64,000 nt of DNA from Alkaliphilus transvaalensis ATCC 700919 (GTDB lineage Bacteria > Bacillota > Clostridia > Peptostreptococcales > Natronincolaceae), in the NCBI RefSeq assembly GCF_000621485.1, contig NZ_JHYF01000001.1, positions 124,001 to 188,000 on the forward strand. The letters are read 5' to 3'. The notes beneath the pieces were generated by a model. That model saw only the letters and a list, made by a program, of their open reading frames with translations. It had not been told where the DNA came from and did no database searches. This document shows, in pieces, positions 9,177 to 18,369 of the stretch (positions within the stretch are counted from its first letter, which is position 1; every line of letters starts with the position of its first letter). The translations under genes were made by a program, and so were the position numbers.

Positions 9177-9431
9177 ATGACTGAAAAAATGAACTATACA
9201 ATGAAGTTTAATTTGGATAAAGAAAAGGAAAGAAAAGCCCACGAGATTATTACTACCGTTTATAAAGCATTGGAGGAAAAAGGTTATAATCCAATTAATC
9301 AATTTATCGGATACATATTATCTGGCGATCCTACATATATTACAAATCATAATGATGCTAGAAGCATTATTCGTAAAATTGAGAGGGATGAGCTCTTAGA
9401 GGAACTATTAAAATCCTATCTAGAAAAATAA
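9177..9431 (+). CDS. ireB: IreB family regulatory phosphoprotein (UPF0297, YrzL)
   Basis: An 84-residue protein with the family signature [19 protein letters not shown] and the Arg/Glu-rich tail [18 protein letters not shown]. The ATG at 9177 has GAAGGGAG 8 bases upstream, so the GTG at 9168, which overlaps that site, is rejected. In Enterococcus faecalis IreB is a substrate of the PASTA kinase IreK and affects cephalosporin resistance and envelope homeostasis. Gene order alaS-ireB-...-ruvX-DUF1292 is conserved in Firmicutes, although here two extra genes separate ireB from ruvX. Confidence 0.9.
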   Translation: MTEKMNYTMKFNLDKEKERKAHEIITTVYKALEEKGYNPINQFIGYILSGDPTYITNHNDARSIIRKIERDELLEELLKSYLEK

Positions 9432-9446
9432 TGGGAGCGATTTGCT

Positions 9447-11615
9447 TTGAAAATAGCCAGATTAATCTTAACAATACTGCTGATTATAGTGACAATACTA
9501 TCAAGCCCTTTAGTTGCTTTTGGTCAACACAGTCAGGACAACCAAAATAAAGTTGTGATGATTATAGTTAACCGTGTTGACCTTGATGATTTAAGTAAGA
9601 TGAAAGAAGTTCAAAAAATGATGGAAGAAGGCTCCATCGGGTTGATGAACATTAGGGCTTCTGGTAGATATAGTGAATATAAATCTTATGCAACAATTGG
9701 TTGGGGAACTAGGGCAGAGGCCAGTCAAGATGGTCAGGCTTTTTCAAACATTAATGAAGAAACAATAGCGATTTATCAGAGAAGAACAGGAGAAACACCT
9801 GAAGAGAAGGGAATTATTAACCTTGCAATAAATACTTTAATACAGCAAAATTTAAGAGGCGAATTTGGTGCTATACCTGGTAGCTTAGGAGAAGTTTTGC
9901 GTAGAAATGGTATAAAGACTGGTATGATAGGGAGTGCCAGCTCGGATGAAAATAAAAGCCCATCTGCAGGGTTAATTGCTATGGATCAAAAAGGTTATAT
10001 AGATTACGGAGATGTTGAGGGTAGACATTTAATAGACAATCCCCTTAAACCCTATGGGATTCAAACTAATTATGAACTACTTTTTGAAGATTTTAAAGAA
10101 TTTTATCTCCATAGTGATTTTATTGTGATTGAAACAGGTGATTTATCTAGACTAGAAAGCTATAAAAGTAAATTAAATGACGAGACTTATGAAAAATATA
10201 GAAATGCAATATTTGAAGATATTCAAATATTTGTTGAAAAAGTGATGGACTACATAGATCAGGATCAGGCTAATACCTTACTCATGTTGGTAGTTCCTTA
10301 TCCAACAGATGTAACTTTTGAAGCTGGAAATCGATTGACTCCAGTTGTTTTCTATGGAAAAAATATAAAAACAGGCTTGTTGGTTTCCGATACAACCAGA
10401 AGGACAGGGATTATCGGTAATATAGATATAGCACCAACCATTTTAGCCCATTTTGGATTAAACTCTAATGAAATGATGACAGGAAGAGAAATTAGTTCAG
10501 TTACTTCAGATAACAATTTAAACTATTTGAGAGAACTTGGGTTACGTGTTTTATACACCTCTCAGCAAAGATATCGAGTGCTATACACATTTGCTGTTTT
10601 TGAGATGTTGGCATCTGTAGTTGCATTATTAGCAATTATACTTAAAAAGAATATTCCACAAAAAATTAAAGGGGTTATAGCGGGCATTCTATTAGCAACA
10701 ATTATAATCCCTTTTGTTTTCTTGATATTACCATTACTAAAGATTACAGCAATAACATACATATATATCTTTTTAATTATTTTAACGATCATATTTGTTA
10801 GTTTGATAAGAATTCTAGCTAAGCAAGACGAGGTAGGAACTTTGATCTTAGCTACTGGACTTGTTGTTTTAGGTTTAGTAATTGATATTTTAACTGGACA
10901 GAATCTAATTAAAAACTCTTTATTAGGCTATGACCCCATTATTGGGGCTAGATATTATGGCATAGGTAATGAATTTACTGGTGTATTAATTGGAAGTACG
11001 TTAGTTTTCTCAACCGCCATCATTCAAAAAAATGCAAAGTTTAAATGGGGTATTCCCTTTATATATATATTAATTATAATGATAATCGGATTTCCCAAGT
11101 GGGGTGCAAATGTTGGCGGAACCATTACAGCAATGGTTGCCTTCCTATATAGTCTCTTTAGAGTATTTGGGAAGCAGATGAATATTAAGAAATGGCTTTT
11201 AATTGCTGGGTTAGTGGTTTTAGGTGTTGGAACCTTTGCCCTTATAGACCTATTTGTATTAGAAAGTAAATCTCATTTAGCAGGGGCTATTCACCAAATT
11301 TATCGTGGAGGACCATGGGTAATCCTCCAGATTATCACCCGAAAATTAGCTATGAACATTAGGGTAATGGGGGTAACTATTTGGAGTCGTGTGCTGCTTA
11401 TGGCAGTGGCTGTATTAGGAATCCTATTTTATAAGCCTATGGGAGTATTAAAAAAAATTGCTAATGAATATTCACAATTGACAATAGGTTGGACGGGGAT
11501 ACTTGTAGCTGCAGCTGTAGGCTTTGTTGTTAATGACTCTGGGGTAGTAATGGCAGCTATGGCAACAATTTTTCTCACAACATCTATTCTTTATTTAGTA
11601 ATTAATGGTAAGTAA
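9447..11615 (+). CDS. large membrane protein with alkaline phosphatase superfamily-like extracytoplasmic domain
   Basis: Protein of 722 residues starting at TTG 9447 with GGGAG 8 bases before it. Residues 1-26 look like a signal peptide or first membrane anchor. Residues 30-350 resemble the alkaline phosphatase/sulfatase fold: a VVMIIVNRV strand at the start, and near the end RTGIIGNIDIAPTILAHFGL followed by MTGREI, typical of phosphomutase-like metalloenzymes. Residues 375-720 contain about ten membrane spans with a conserved-looking GIGNEFTG and a VNDSGVV motif. Metal-binding residues are not complete by eye, so activity is uncertain. Its function is unknown. It starts 15 bases after ireB, which suggests co-transcription. 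Confidence 0.6.
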   Translation: MKIARLILTILLIIVTILSSPLVAFGQHSQDNQNKVVMIIVNRVDLDDLSKMKEVQKMMEEGSIGLMNIRASGRYSEYKSYATIGWGTRAEASQDGQAFSNINEETIAIYQRRTGETPEEKGIINLAINTLIQQNLRGEFGAIPGSLGEVLRRNGIKTGMIGSASSDENKSPSAGLIAMDQKGYIDYGDVEGRHLIDNPLKPYGIQTNYELLFEDFKEFYLHSDFIVIETGDLSRLESYKSKLNDETYEKYRNAIFEDIQIFVEKVMDYIDQDQANTLLMLVVPYPTDVTFEAGNRLTPVVFYGKNIKTGLLVSDTTRRTGIIGNIDIAPTILAHFGLNSNEMMTGREISSVTSDNNLNYLRELGLRVLYTSQQRYRVLYTFAVFEMLASVVALLAIILKKNIPQKIKGVIAGILLATIIIPFVFLILPLLKITAITYIYIFLIILTIIFVSLIRILAKQDEVGTLILATGLVVLGLVIDILTGQNLIKNSLLGYDPIIGARYYGIGNEFTGVLIGSTLVFSTAIIQKNAKFKWGIPFIYILIIMIIGFPKWGANVGGTITAMVAFLYSLFRVFGKQMNIKKWLLIAGLVVLGVGTFALIDLFVLESKSHLAGAIHQIYRGGPWVILQIITRKLAMNIRVMGVTIWSRVLLMAVAVLGILFYKPMGVLKKIANEYSQLTIGWTGILVAAAVGFVVNDSGVVMAAMATIFLTTSILYLVINGK

Positions 11616-11753
11616 ATCAAATTAGTATATTAAGATGATAATGCTAATTAGTTGATGAGGAAATATACAATAGAAACCTAATATTTAGTATTAATGATGA
11701 ATTTATCTAGGTATTTAATAAATCCTTCTATTTTAAAGTTATGGAGAATGATT

Positions 11754-12713
11754 ATGGAAAAAATTGATAAGCAAAAATTGGGGGACACTGGTCTTCATGT
11801 TTCAAAAATGTGTTTTGGTAGTTTAACAATGGGACCTTTACAATCTAATTTATCTCCTCAGGCGGGGGGGGATCTAATTATTTACGGTTTTGATAAGGGA
11901 ATTAATTTTATTGATACAGCAGAGCTATACGAAAATTATGCCCATATTAGGGAAGCTTTAAAGGTGATAAAACGTGAAGATTATGTAATTGCAACAAAAT
12001 CCTATGCTTATTCTAAGGAAACTGCAGAGGAAAGTCTAAAAAAAGCCATGAAGGAAATGGGAACAGACGTCATTGATATTTTTTTACTTCATGAACAAGA
12101 GAATGAGCATACTTTAAGGGGCCATGAAGAAGCCCTTCATTACTTTATTAAAATGAAGGAAAAGGGGTATATTAAAGCTGTAGGCTTATCTACCCATCAT
12201 ATAGCTGCTGTTAAAGCCGCCCTTAAAATGAAAGAAATAGAAGTGCTGCACCCTATTGTAAACATTAATGGTTTGGGTATACAAGATGGTAATATAGAAG
12301 AAATGTTAGATGCTCTAAAGACTGCCCATCAAATGGGGAAGGGTATTTATGCTATGAAACCTTTAGGGGGTGGCAATTTACTAAAAAACTTTAAAGCCTC
12401 CTTTGATTTCGTCTTAAAACTACCTTACCTACACTCCATCGCAGTGGGGATGCAAAACATAAATGAAATAGATATCAATGCAGCTATTTTTAAAGGTTAT
12501 GAGATTGATGAAGAATTGATGAGTCAAGTTAAAATTGAAGATAAAAGATTAAATATTGCCCATTGGTGCGAAGCCTGTGGTAAGTGTCTTGAAGGGTGTA
12601 GCCATCAGGCATTAACAATAAAAAACAATCAGCTTCAAGTAGATCATAGTAAATGTGTTCTATGTGGTTATTGTTCCAAGTATTGTCCACAATTTTGTAT
12701 TAAGGTGGTTTAG
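11754..12713 (+). CDS. aldo/keto reductase with C-terminal 2[4Fe-4S] ferredoxin domain
   Basis: Protein of 319 residues. The ATG at 11754 has GGAG at 11743-11746 with good spacing; the upstream in-frame ATG at 11694 lacks a site. Residues 1-255 form an aldo/keto reductase barrel with the expected Asp ([11 protein letters not shown]), Lys (IATKSY) and His (LLHEQ). Residues from about 270 carry two CxxCxxCxxxC clusters ([11 protein letters not shown] and [11 protein letters not shown]). This fusion is common in anaerobes and suggests an electron-transferring oxidoreductase rather than a simple NADPH enzyme. Substrate unknown. ruvX starts 11 bases later. Confidence 0.85.
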   Translation: MEKIDKQKLGDTGLHVSKMCFGSLTMGPLQSNLSPQAGGDLIIYGFDKGINFIDTAELYENYAHIREALKVIKREDYVIATKSYAYSKETAEESLKKAMKEMGTDVIDIFLLHEQENEHTLRGHEEALHYFIKMKEKGYIKAVGLSTHHIAAVKAALKMKEIEVLHPIVNINGLGIQDGNIEEMLDALKTAHQMGKGIYAMKPLGGGNLLKNFKASFDFVLKLPYLHSIAVGMQNINEIDINAAIFKGYEIDEELMSQVKIEDKRLNIAHWCEACGKCLEGCSHQALTIKNNQLQVDHSKCVLCGYCSKYCPQFCIKVV

Positions 12714-12724
12714 GAGGAAAGATT

Positions 12725-13144
12725 ATGGCAAGAATGATGGGTTTAGATGTAGGAGATAAAACAATAGGAGTTGCAGCCAGTGACTTAATGGGATGGACTG
12801 CTCAAGGTATTGAGACAATTCAAAGAATTGGAATCAAGAAGGATCTACGACGTTTGGAAGAGTTGGTGGAGGAATATGAGGTACATAAATTTGTTGTTGG
12901 ATTACCAAAGAATATGAATGGAACCCTTGGTCCTCAAGGTGAAAAAACATTGGAATTTGTTGAAAGACTAAAAAAGCGTTTTCCAAAGATTGAAGTTGTG
13001 CTATGGGATGAAAGACTTACAACTGTAGCAGCAGAAAGGGCACTGATTCAGGCAGATGTAAGTCGGAAAAAACGTAAAGAAGTGATTGATAAAATGGCTG
13101 CTGTCTATATATTACAGGGTTATTTAGATAGTGTCAGTAAATAA
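12725..13144 (+). CDS. ruvX: RuvX/YqgF-family putative Holliday junction resolvase (YrrK)
   Basis: RNase H-fold protein of 139 residues with [15 protein letters not shown] at the N-terminus, [15 protein letters not shown] in the middle and [15 protein letters not shown] later, all family hallmarks that hold the acidic catalytic residues. It acts in the cytoplasm, probably in rRNA maturation or recombination, depending on the organism. AGGAGGAAAG-type binding site precedes the ATG. Conserved neighbour of ireB and the DUF1292 gene. Confidence 0.92.
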   Translation: MARMMGLDVGDKTIGVAASDLMGWTAQGIETIQRIGIKKDLRRLEELVEEYEVHKFVVGLPKNMNGTLGPQGEKTLEFVERLKKRFPKIEVVLWDERLTTVAAERALIQADVSRKKRKEVIDKMAAVYILQGYLDSVSK

Positions 13145-13223
13145 TAATATAAAATAGTATTTTTTTCTAATAATATAGTATATAATACATATGTGGCTTA
13201 GACCAAAGGAAAGGAGAATTAAA

Positions 13224-13490
13224 ATGGAAGAAAGAGAAAATTTTATAACATTAGTAGATGAAGAAGGCAAAGAAGAGGAATTTGAGATATTAATGACTCT
13301 TGAAGTGGAAGAAAAGGAATATGCCATTCTTTTAGCTGTTGATGCAGATGAAGACGATGAGGCATACATCTTTAGAATAGTAAATGAAGACGAAGAAGAA
13401 TATACTTTAGTTGCTATCGAAGACGACGAAGAGTATGAAAATGTAGTTGCTGCCTATGAAGCAATTATGGATGAAGAAGAAGGAAACTAA
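13224..13490 (+). CDS. DUF1292 acidic protein (YrzB-like)
   Basis: An 88-residue, very acidic protein (many Asp/Glu runs) with the DUF1292 pattern ITLVDEEGKEEEFEIL, then YAILLAVDADEDDEAYIFRI. The ATG at 13224 is selected because AAAGGAG lies 7 bases upstream. The longer frame from 13191 has none. A TATAAT at 13181-13186 suggests a local promoter but the -35 is weak. Family function is not known. It is usually found after ruvX, as here. Confidence 0.85.
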   Translation: MEERENFITLVDEEGKEEEFEILMTLEVEEKEYAILLAVDADEDDEAYIFRIVNEDEEEYTLVAIEDDEEYENVVAAYEAIMDEEEGN

Positions 13491-13496
13491 AAAATA

Positions 13497-13527
13497 AGAT
13501 GGACTTACCAAGTCCATCTCTTCTTTT
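13497..13527. terminator. bidirectional terminator between convergent genes
   Basis: AGATGGACTT (13497-13506) pairs with AAGTCCATCT (13510-13519). A T-rich tract follows on the plus strand (TTCTTTTTG) and an A-rich stretch precedes it, giving a T run on the minus strand. The stop codon of the minus-strand gene lies inside this hairpin. Confidence 0.85.
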
Positions 13528-13957
13528 TGTTAATGGTTAAGCTAGATATAAAAGCCGCAACAGCAGTTAATGTAAAAAAGATGCTTAATATATAAGTACT
13601 TAGCTGAGTATCTATTTCCTTTAAGCCTATCCCTGTTTTAAAAAGTACAGGAGGCAATGTTAGCCCACGATCGTAGCCTAATAGGTAAAATATAATTGTT
13701 AGGGCAATTACTGGTACAAGTATTGTCCCTGCTGTAGAAAATAAGGGGAAAAGGAAATTTGAATAATGGTTATAGCCTTTTATTAGTCCTAATGCTCCTC
13801 CTATAATGGCAATACTGGGGATGATAAAACCAGGATGGAAATAAGCTTCAATTTCTGGATAAAATTCATTAGCTAAAACGGCTAAAAGTAGTCCCATTAC
13901 AAATCCTAAAAATACACCGTGGATGGTATTCAAAAATATTTGCGTTGATGATTTCAA
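13505..13957 (-). CDS. uncharacterised four-helix membrane protein
   Basis: The only convincing minus-strand gene in the window, 150 residues. Four hydrophobic segments lie at about 12-30, 45-60, 70-95 and 122-142, with a Lys/Arg-rich tail. It probably starts at TTG (13955-13957) with GGGAGGGG about 10 bases upstream on that strand. No family was recognised. It is convergent with the DUF1292 gene and divergent from sfsA. Confidence 0.65.
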   Translation of the reverse strand: MKSSTQIFLNTIHGVFLGFVMGLLLAVLANEFYPEIEAYFHPGFIIPSIAIIGGALGLIKGYNHYSNFLFPLFSTAGTILVPVIALTIIFYLLGYDRGLTLPPVLFKTGIGLKEIDTQLSTYILSIFFTLTAVAAFISSLTINKKKRWTW

Positions 13958-14045
13958 ATTAATTAACCCCTCCCATAGAATAACTTTTAAACTTTTGTAG
14001 AAGGACTTTGTCCTAAAATTAGTATAACATAAGTAGGTGAAAATT

Positions 14046-14747
14046 ATGAGAATAAATATTGAAGGTGAAAAGGTAATCGGTAAATTTCAAAAAAGAGTAA
14101 ATCGTTTTATTGCAGAGGTTATCGTAGATGGCAAACTTGTTATCACCCATGTGCCCAATACTGGCAGGATGAAGGAACTATTATTACCAGGAGCAAAGGT
14201 AATTCTTAGAAAAGTAGATAACCCATTAAGAAAAACATCCTATGATTTATTATTCGCATACAAGGGAGATCTTTTGGTAGCCCTCGATTCAAAATTACCT
14301 AATACAATTTTAGAAAAATATTTTAAAGAAGGATTGATGAGTCAGTTTTCTGGGTATAATCAAGTTAAGAGAGAAGTTACTTTTGGAAAAAGTAAGTTCG
14401 ATTTTTCGCTAAATACCTTAGGCGGAAATCATGCCCTTGTTGAAGCAAAATGTGTTACCTTAGTAAAGGAAAATGGCTTGGCCACCTTTCCCGATGCTCC
14501 TACCGATCGTGGAAGAAAACATGTTCTCGAACTAATTGATGCAGTTAGGGAAGGAATTAGGGGAGCAGTATTTTTTATTGTTCAGCGGGAAGATGGAAAA
14601 GAATTTACGCCAAATTTCGACATGGATGAAAAATTCTATCAGGCTGTTGTGATGGCAAAAGAAAAAGGTGTGGAATTTTATGCCTTTAACTGCTTGGTAA
14701 ATCAAGACTTTATTTCATTGAAAGAAGAATTAACTGTAATCATTTGA
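14046..14747 (+). CDS. sfsA: SfsA family DNA-binding/sugar fermentation stimulation protein
   Basis: Protein of 233 residues with the SfsA features FIAEVIVDGKLVITHVPNTGRM, KTSYDLLFA, LVEAKCVTLV and FPDAPTDRGRKHVLEL. The ATG at 14046 is preferred to the GTG at 14037 because AGGTG at 14035-14039 overlaps the latter. Family proteins resemble nucleases with an OB-fold and are historically linked to maltose metabolism in E. coli. The true role in clostridia is unknown. The TATAAC at 14023-14028 may be a -10. Confidence 0.9.
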   Translation: MRINIEGEKVIGKFQKRVNRFIAEVIVDGKLVITHVPNTGRMKELLLPGAKVILRKVDNPLRKTSYDLLFAYKGDLLVALDSKLPNTILEKYFKEGLMSQFSGYNQVKREVTFGKSKFDFSLNTLGGNHALVEAKCVTLVKENGLATFPDAPTDRGRKHVLELIDAVREGIRGAVFFIVQREDGKEFTPNFDMDEKFYQAVVMAKEKGVEFYAFNCLVNQDFISLKEELTVII

Positions 14748-14757
14748 AAAAAATGGA

Positions 14758-14786
14758 TTGACAAAGGGTGTTGGAAAGTGTATACT
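14758..14786 (+). promoter_or_regulatory. promoter of the Fur-family gene
   Basis: TTGACA at 14758-14763 and TATACT at 14781-14786 with exactly 17 bases between. It lies just after the sfsA stop and 45 bases before the regulator. Confidence 0.8.
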
Positions 14787-14830
14787 TTTGGATAATAAGG
14801 GTTATTACTTGAGAAATGTGGGTGAAATAA

Positions 14831-15262
14831 ATGGAAATTATGGACGATTTAAAAGACAGATTAAAGGAAAAAGGTTTAAAACTAACTCCCCAAAGGAGAG
14901 CAACCTTAGAAGTTCTGTATAATAATCAAGGAGAACATCTTAATACAGAAGAGATCTATGATATAGTAAAAGAAACTTGCCCAGAAATAGGTCTTGCCAC
15001 TGTTTATAGAACCTTGCAATTATTAGATGAGATGGGATTGATCTCTAAACTTAACCTCGACGATGGTTGTAGCAGATATGAATTTAATAACCACGAAGAT
15101 GACCATCAGCATCATCATTTAATTTGCCAGAGTTGTAATTGTGTTATTGAGGTAGAGATCGATTTATTAGACCAACTAGAAGAAGCCATAGAAAAAGAGT
15201 ACAAGTTTAAAATAAAAGATCATAAGGTGAAGTTTTTCGGGATTTGTTCAAATTGTAACTAA
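14831..15262 (+). CDS. Fur-family metal-dependent transcriptional regulator
   Basis: Protein of 143 residues. The N-terminal winged helix contains LTPQRRATLEVLY and GLATVYRTLQLLDEMGL. The dimerisation domain has the metal-binding run HQHHHLICQSC, followed by a second CxxC near the C-terminus (GICSNCN). Both CxxC pairs support a structural zinc site as in Fur/PerR. Whether it senses Fe, Zn or peroxide cannot be settled from motifs alone. It is monocistronic, with a consensus promoter and its own terminator. Confidence 0.88.
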   Translation: MEIMDDLKDRLKEKGLKLTPQRRATLEVLYNNQGEHLNTEEIYDIVKETCPEIGLATVYRTLQLLDEMGLISKLNLDDGCSRYEFNNHEDDHQHHHLICQSCNCVIEVEIDLLDQLEEAIEKEYKFKIKDHKVKFFGICSNCN

Positions 15263-15296
15263 GTCTTGCAAGCTCTAGCAAGACTTTTTATTTTTG
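15261..15296 (+). terminator. terminator of the Fur-family gene
   Basis: AAGTCTTGC (15261-15269) pairs with GCAAGACTT (15278-15286), followed by a T-rich tract. It begins at the stop codon. Confidence 0.9.
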
Positions 15297-15566
15297 TACA
15301 AAAAAATTTTAGATAAAAGTGTTAAATAAGACTTAAACATTATTTAAAATTTTTAAATTAGGACAGAATATATCTATAGGATGAAATGAAGATGATTAAA
15401 ATATTATTTTATATAAATGATATATATGGTAAAATATTCTTTAAGGTGTATAGGTCGGAGCAAGTCGTGCTAAGATATTAAAAGAAAAATTTTTAAAAAA
15501 TTAATTTGAAAACAAATTAATTTAAATAAGTCATGGGCGGACTAAATAGAAAAGGAGTGAATCGTA
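15297..15566 (+). promoter_or_regulatory. long 5' leader of the RNase J gene
   Basis: An A/T-rich leader of 270 bases. A perfect 11-bp hairpin AAATTAATTTG/CAAATTAATTT with an AAAA loop sits at 15498-15523. GTCGGAGCAAGTCG and TCATGGGCGGAC are short G-rich islands around it. Promoter hexamers are not clear. No coding potential was seen. Confidence 0.4.
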
Positions 15567-17231
15567 TTGGGAAGAAAACCATCAAAACTAAAAATAATCC
15601 CCCTTGGAGGATTAAATGAAATAGGAAAAAATATGACAGCCATTGAATATAAAGATGAAATAATCATTATAGACTGTGGTTTAAGCTTTCCAGAAGACGA
15701 AATGTTGGGAATAGATATTGTAATACCCGATATTTCATATATCTTAAAAAACAAAGATAAGGTTCAAGGAATCTACTTGACCCATGGGCATGAAGACCAT
15801 ATCGGTGCCCTACCATATGTATTAAAGAAAATTGATTTGCCCGTATATGGAAGCCGACTAACATTAGGCCTTGTGGAAAACAAGCTAAAAGAGCACAAAA
15901 TGTCAAATGTACATCTTCAAAGGGTGAACCCTGGTGAAACAATTAAGGCAGGTAACTTTAGTGTAGAATTTATTCGTTCTAGCCATAGTATACCAGATGC
16001 ATGCTGTATTGCCATCCATACACCAGTAGGAATTGTTTTTCATACAGGAGATTTTAAAATCGACTATACACCAATAGATGGAGAAATGATTGATCTACAC
16101 AAGATAGCAGAATTAGGACAAAAAGGTGTTCTGGTAATGTTGGCAGATAGTACAAATGCAGAAAGAAGAGGCGCTACTATGTCTGAAAAAAGCGTAGGAG
16201 CCACCTTCGAAAACATTTTTAGAAATACTAGCCAAAGAATTATAGTAGCTACCTTTGCTTCTAATGTTCATCGGGTACAACAAGTTATGGAAGCCGCCCA
16301 AAAACATAACCGAAAAGTTGTTGTATCAGGAAGAAGTATGGTGAATGTTGTAAATGTAGCTGAAGAATTAGGTATTTTAACTTTACCAGAAGATTTATTA
16401 ATTGATATTGATGAAATGGATCGATATCAGCCTAACGAGATCGTTATTATTACTACAGGAAGCCAAGGAGAACCAATGGCTGCTTTATCAAGAATGGCAA
16501 GTTCTGAACATAAAAAACTAGAAATTCAACAAGGAGACTTAGTTGTATTTTCATCAACACCGATCCCTGGAAATGAAAAGGGTGTTAGTCGAGTAATTAA
16601 CCAACTATTCGAAAAAGGTGCAGATGTAATCTATGAGAGCTTAGCAGAGGTTCATGTTTCTGGCCATGCTTGCCAAGAGGAACTAAAGCTTATGCATAGA
16701 CTAGTTAAACCTAAGTATTTCATCCCAGCCCACGGTGAATACAAACACCTATTAAAACATGCCAAATTGGCTGAAGACCTTGGGATGCCAAGAGAAAATA
16801 TTTTTACTGTATCAAATGGAAGCATTGTTGAATTTACTAAAGATAGTGCTAAGGTAAATGGAACAGTACCAGCAGGTAGGGTATTGGTAGATGGACTTGG
16901 CGTAGGAGATGTTGGAAATATCGTTTTAAGGGATAGAAAACATCTTGCAGAAGATGGGTTAATGGTGGTAGTCGTAACGATTGCTAGAGAAACAGGAAAA
17001 ATCGTTGCAGGGCCAGATATTATTTCTAGAGGATTTGTGTATGTAAGGGAATCTGAAGTACTTATGGTTGAAGCAAAAGATGTTGTCAAAAAAGCTTTAG
17101 AGACCTGCCAACAAAATAACTCTAGAGAATGGTCTGTCTTAAAGAATGCCATCAGAGATGGTTTGAAAGATTTCCTTTGGGAAAAAACAAAACGTAGACC
17201 AATGATCTTACCAGTAATCATGGAAGTGTAG
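15567..17231 (+). CDS. rnj: ribonuclease J
   Basis: Metallo-beta-lactamase RNase of 554 residues with 5'-exonuclease/endonuclease activity in mRNA decay and rRNA processing. The HxHxDH motif is H73-H75-D77-H78 in LTHGHEDHIGALPY. The beta-CASP region includes ADSTNAERRG, IIVATFASNVHRVQQ and TTGSQGEP. The C-terminal HVSGHA and FIPAHGEY motifs are present. Starts at TTG 15567 with AAGGAGTG upstream. A strong terminator follows, so it is monocistronic. Confidence 0.95.
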   Translation: MGRKPSKLKIIPLGGLNEIGKNMTAIEYKDEIIIIDCGLSFPEDEMLGIDIVIPDISYILKNKDKVQGIYLTHGHEDHIGALPYVLKKIDLPVYGSRLTLGLVENKLKEHKMSNVHLQRVNPGETIKAGNFSVEFIRSSHSIPDACCIAIHTPVGIVFHTGDFKIDYTPIDGEMIDLHKIAELGQKGVLVMLADSTNAERRGATMSEKSVGATFENIFRNTSQRIIVATFASNVHRVQQVMEAAQKHNRKVVVSGRSMVNVVNVAEELGILTLPEDLLIDIDEMDRYQPNEIVIITTGSQGEPMAALSRMASSEHKKLEIQQGDLVVFSSTPIPGNEKGVSRVINQLFEKGADVIYESLAEVHVSGHACQEELKLMHRLVKPKYFIPAHGEYKHLLKHAKLAEDLGMPRENIFTVSNGSIVEFTKDSAKVNGTVPAGRVLVDGLGVGDVGNIVLRDRKHLAEDGLMVVVVTIARETGKIVAGPDIISRGFVYVRESEVLMVEAKDVVKKALETCQQNNSREWSVLKNAIRDGLKDFLWEKTKRRPMILPVIMEV

Positions 17232-17251
17232 AAACTTAAAAATCATACAAA

Positions 17252-17285
17252 TAATAAAATCACCCTCTATGGGTGATTTTATTAT
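17252..17285 (+). terminator. RNase J terminator
   Basis: AATAAAATCACCC and GGGTGATTTTATT form a perfect 13-bp stem with a short TCTAT loop. The T-rich 3' arm serves as the release tract. Confidence 0.85.
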
Positions 17286-17372
17286 GAATAAAAATAATTA
17301 ATTATCAGAAGGCAAAAATGATCTAATGTAGAATCTTTTATAATAGAAAAAAATTTTACTGGGGGAAATGAA

Positions 17373-17672
17373 ATGGATATACTTTTATACTTAGGTATTT
17401 TACTGGTGGGGGCTTTTATTGGGTTTAAAGATAATAAAAAGCTTCCTCTTCTAAAGTATACAGGAGAAATACAAACCTTCGCACTACTTTTTTTATTATT
17501 CGTTATGGGGATCAAGATAGGTTTAGATCGAGAAATTATCTATTCTTTTAGAATAATTGGATTACAAGGTACTGTTCTTGCCCTTGCCTCTATCATATTT
17601 AGCATATTAGGAGTTCGATTCATCTCAGGAAGAATATTACATCAGAAGGGGCGGGCTAGAGATGACATTTAA
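17373..17672 (+). CDS. LysO family lysine exporter, N-terminal half
   Basis: A 99-residue membrane protein with three hydrophobic segments (about 3-20, 34-52, 62-85) and an FLLFVMGIKIGLDREII pattern matching the N-terminal part of DUF340/LysO. In many bacteria LysO is a single protein of about 300 residues. Here it is split and the second half starts 11 bases before this stop. GGGGG precedes the ATG. The two products probably assemble into one L-lysine efflux transporter. Confidence 0.75.
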   Translation: MDILLYLGILLVGAFIGFKDNKKLPLLKYTGEIQTFALLFLLFVMGIKIGLDREIIYSFRIIGLQGTVLALASIIFSILGVRFISGRILHQKGRARDDI

Positions 17673-18255
17673 GATACTGATTTCAGTTGTTTTAGGTATT
17701 TTAGTAGGTTTTTTTATTTTTCCAACCATGCTAGTTGAATATATAGGTATATTAATTAATTTGGGATTATGTCTACTATTATTTTTTGTTGGAATTGATA
17801 TCGGGCGACAGAAAAATATATTAAATGAAATTAAAGAAATGGGGGCAAAGGTCCTGTTGATTCCTTTAATGGTGGGTTTAGGCAGTATCTTTGGGGCAAT
17901 TTTTGGGGGGATGTTTCTAAACATTTCTATCAAAGAGTCGGCGGCAATTGGAGCTGGCTTTGGGTGGTATTCCCTTTCGGCTATAGAACTATCGAAGCAT
18001 AGTGCCCAGCTGGGGGCATTGGCCTTTATTACAAATGTGATGAGGGAAATAATTGCCTTGGTGTCTATTCCCTTTATAGCTAAATATATAGGAAAACTGG
18101 AAAGTATTGCACCTGCAGGGGCAACTGCTATGGATACAACTCTTCCTGTAATTTCTAAGGCCACCGATGGAAGGGTTGCAATTATCTCATTTATTACGGG
18201 TGTATGCCTTTCGACAATGGTTCCGATCCTTGTACCTCTTATTATGTCCCTCTAA
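17662..18255 (+). CDS. lysO: LysO family lysine exporter, C-terminal half
   Basis: Protein of 197 residues with about six membrane spans and the LysO/DUF340 core: LLLFFVGIDIGRQ, AAIGAGFGWYSLSAIELS and ISKATDGRVAIISFITGVCLS. It overlaps the upstream N-terminal half by 11 bases in another frame, so translation is likely coupled. Together they cover the length of a single-chain LysO. Lysine export is family knowledge. Both are co-directional and followed by a short spacer. Confidence 0.82.
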   Translation: MTFKILISVVLGILVGFFIFPTMLVEYIGILINLGLCLLLFFVGIDIGRQKNILNEIKEMGAKVLLIPLMVGLGSIFGAIFGGMFLNISIKESAAIGAGFGWYSLSAIELSKHSAQLGALAFITNVMREIIALVSIPFIAKYIGKLESIAPAGATAMDTTLPVISKATDGRVAIISFITGVCLSTMVPILVPLIMSL

Positions 18256-18369
18256 GGTAAAGTAGTTGCTTTTTCAGTAACTTTCATATAAAATAGAAAT
18301 GATAGTTATAAGAGCTTACTCTGATATTACAACAAGTTTTACAGCAATGGATTAAAGGGGGCTTATAAT

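Noticed and set aside
13191-13223. N-terminal extension of the DUF1292 protein
   Set aside because: The extension lies over the promoter and ribosome site; ATG 13224 is well supported.
16652-17221. 189-residue minus-strand frame inside RNase J
   Set aside because: A shadow of a highly conserved plus-strand gene; low-complexity Ser/Thr/Pro-rich translation.
17637-18164. 175-residue minus-strand frame inside the LysO genes
   Set aside because: Antisense to clear plus-strand transporter genes; no binding site.
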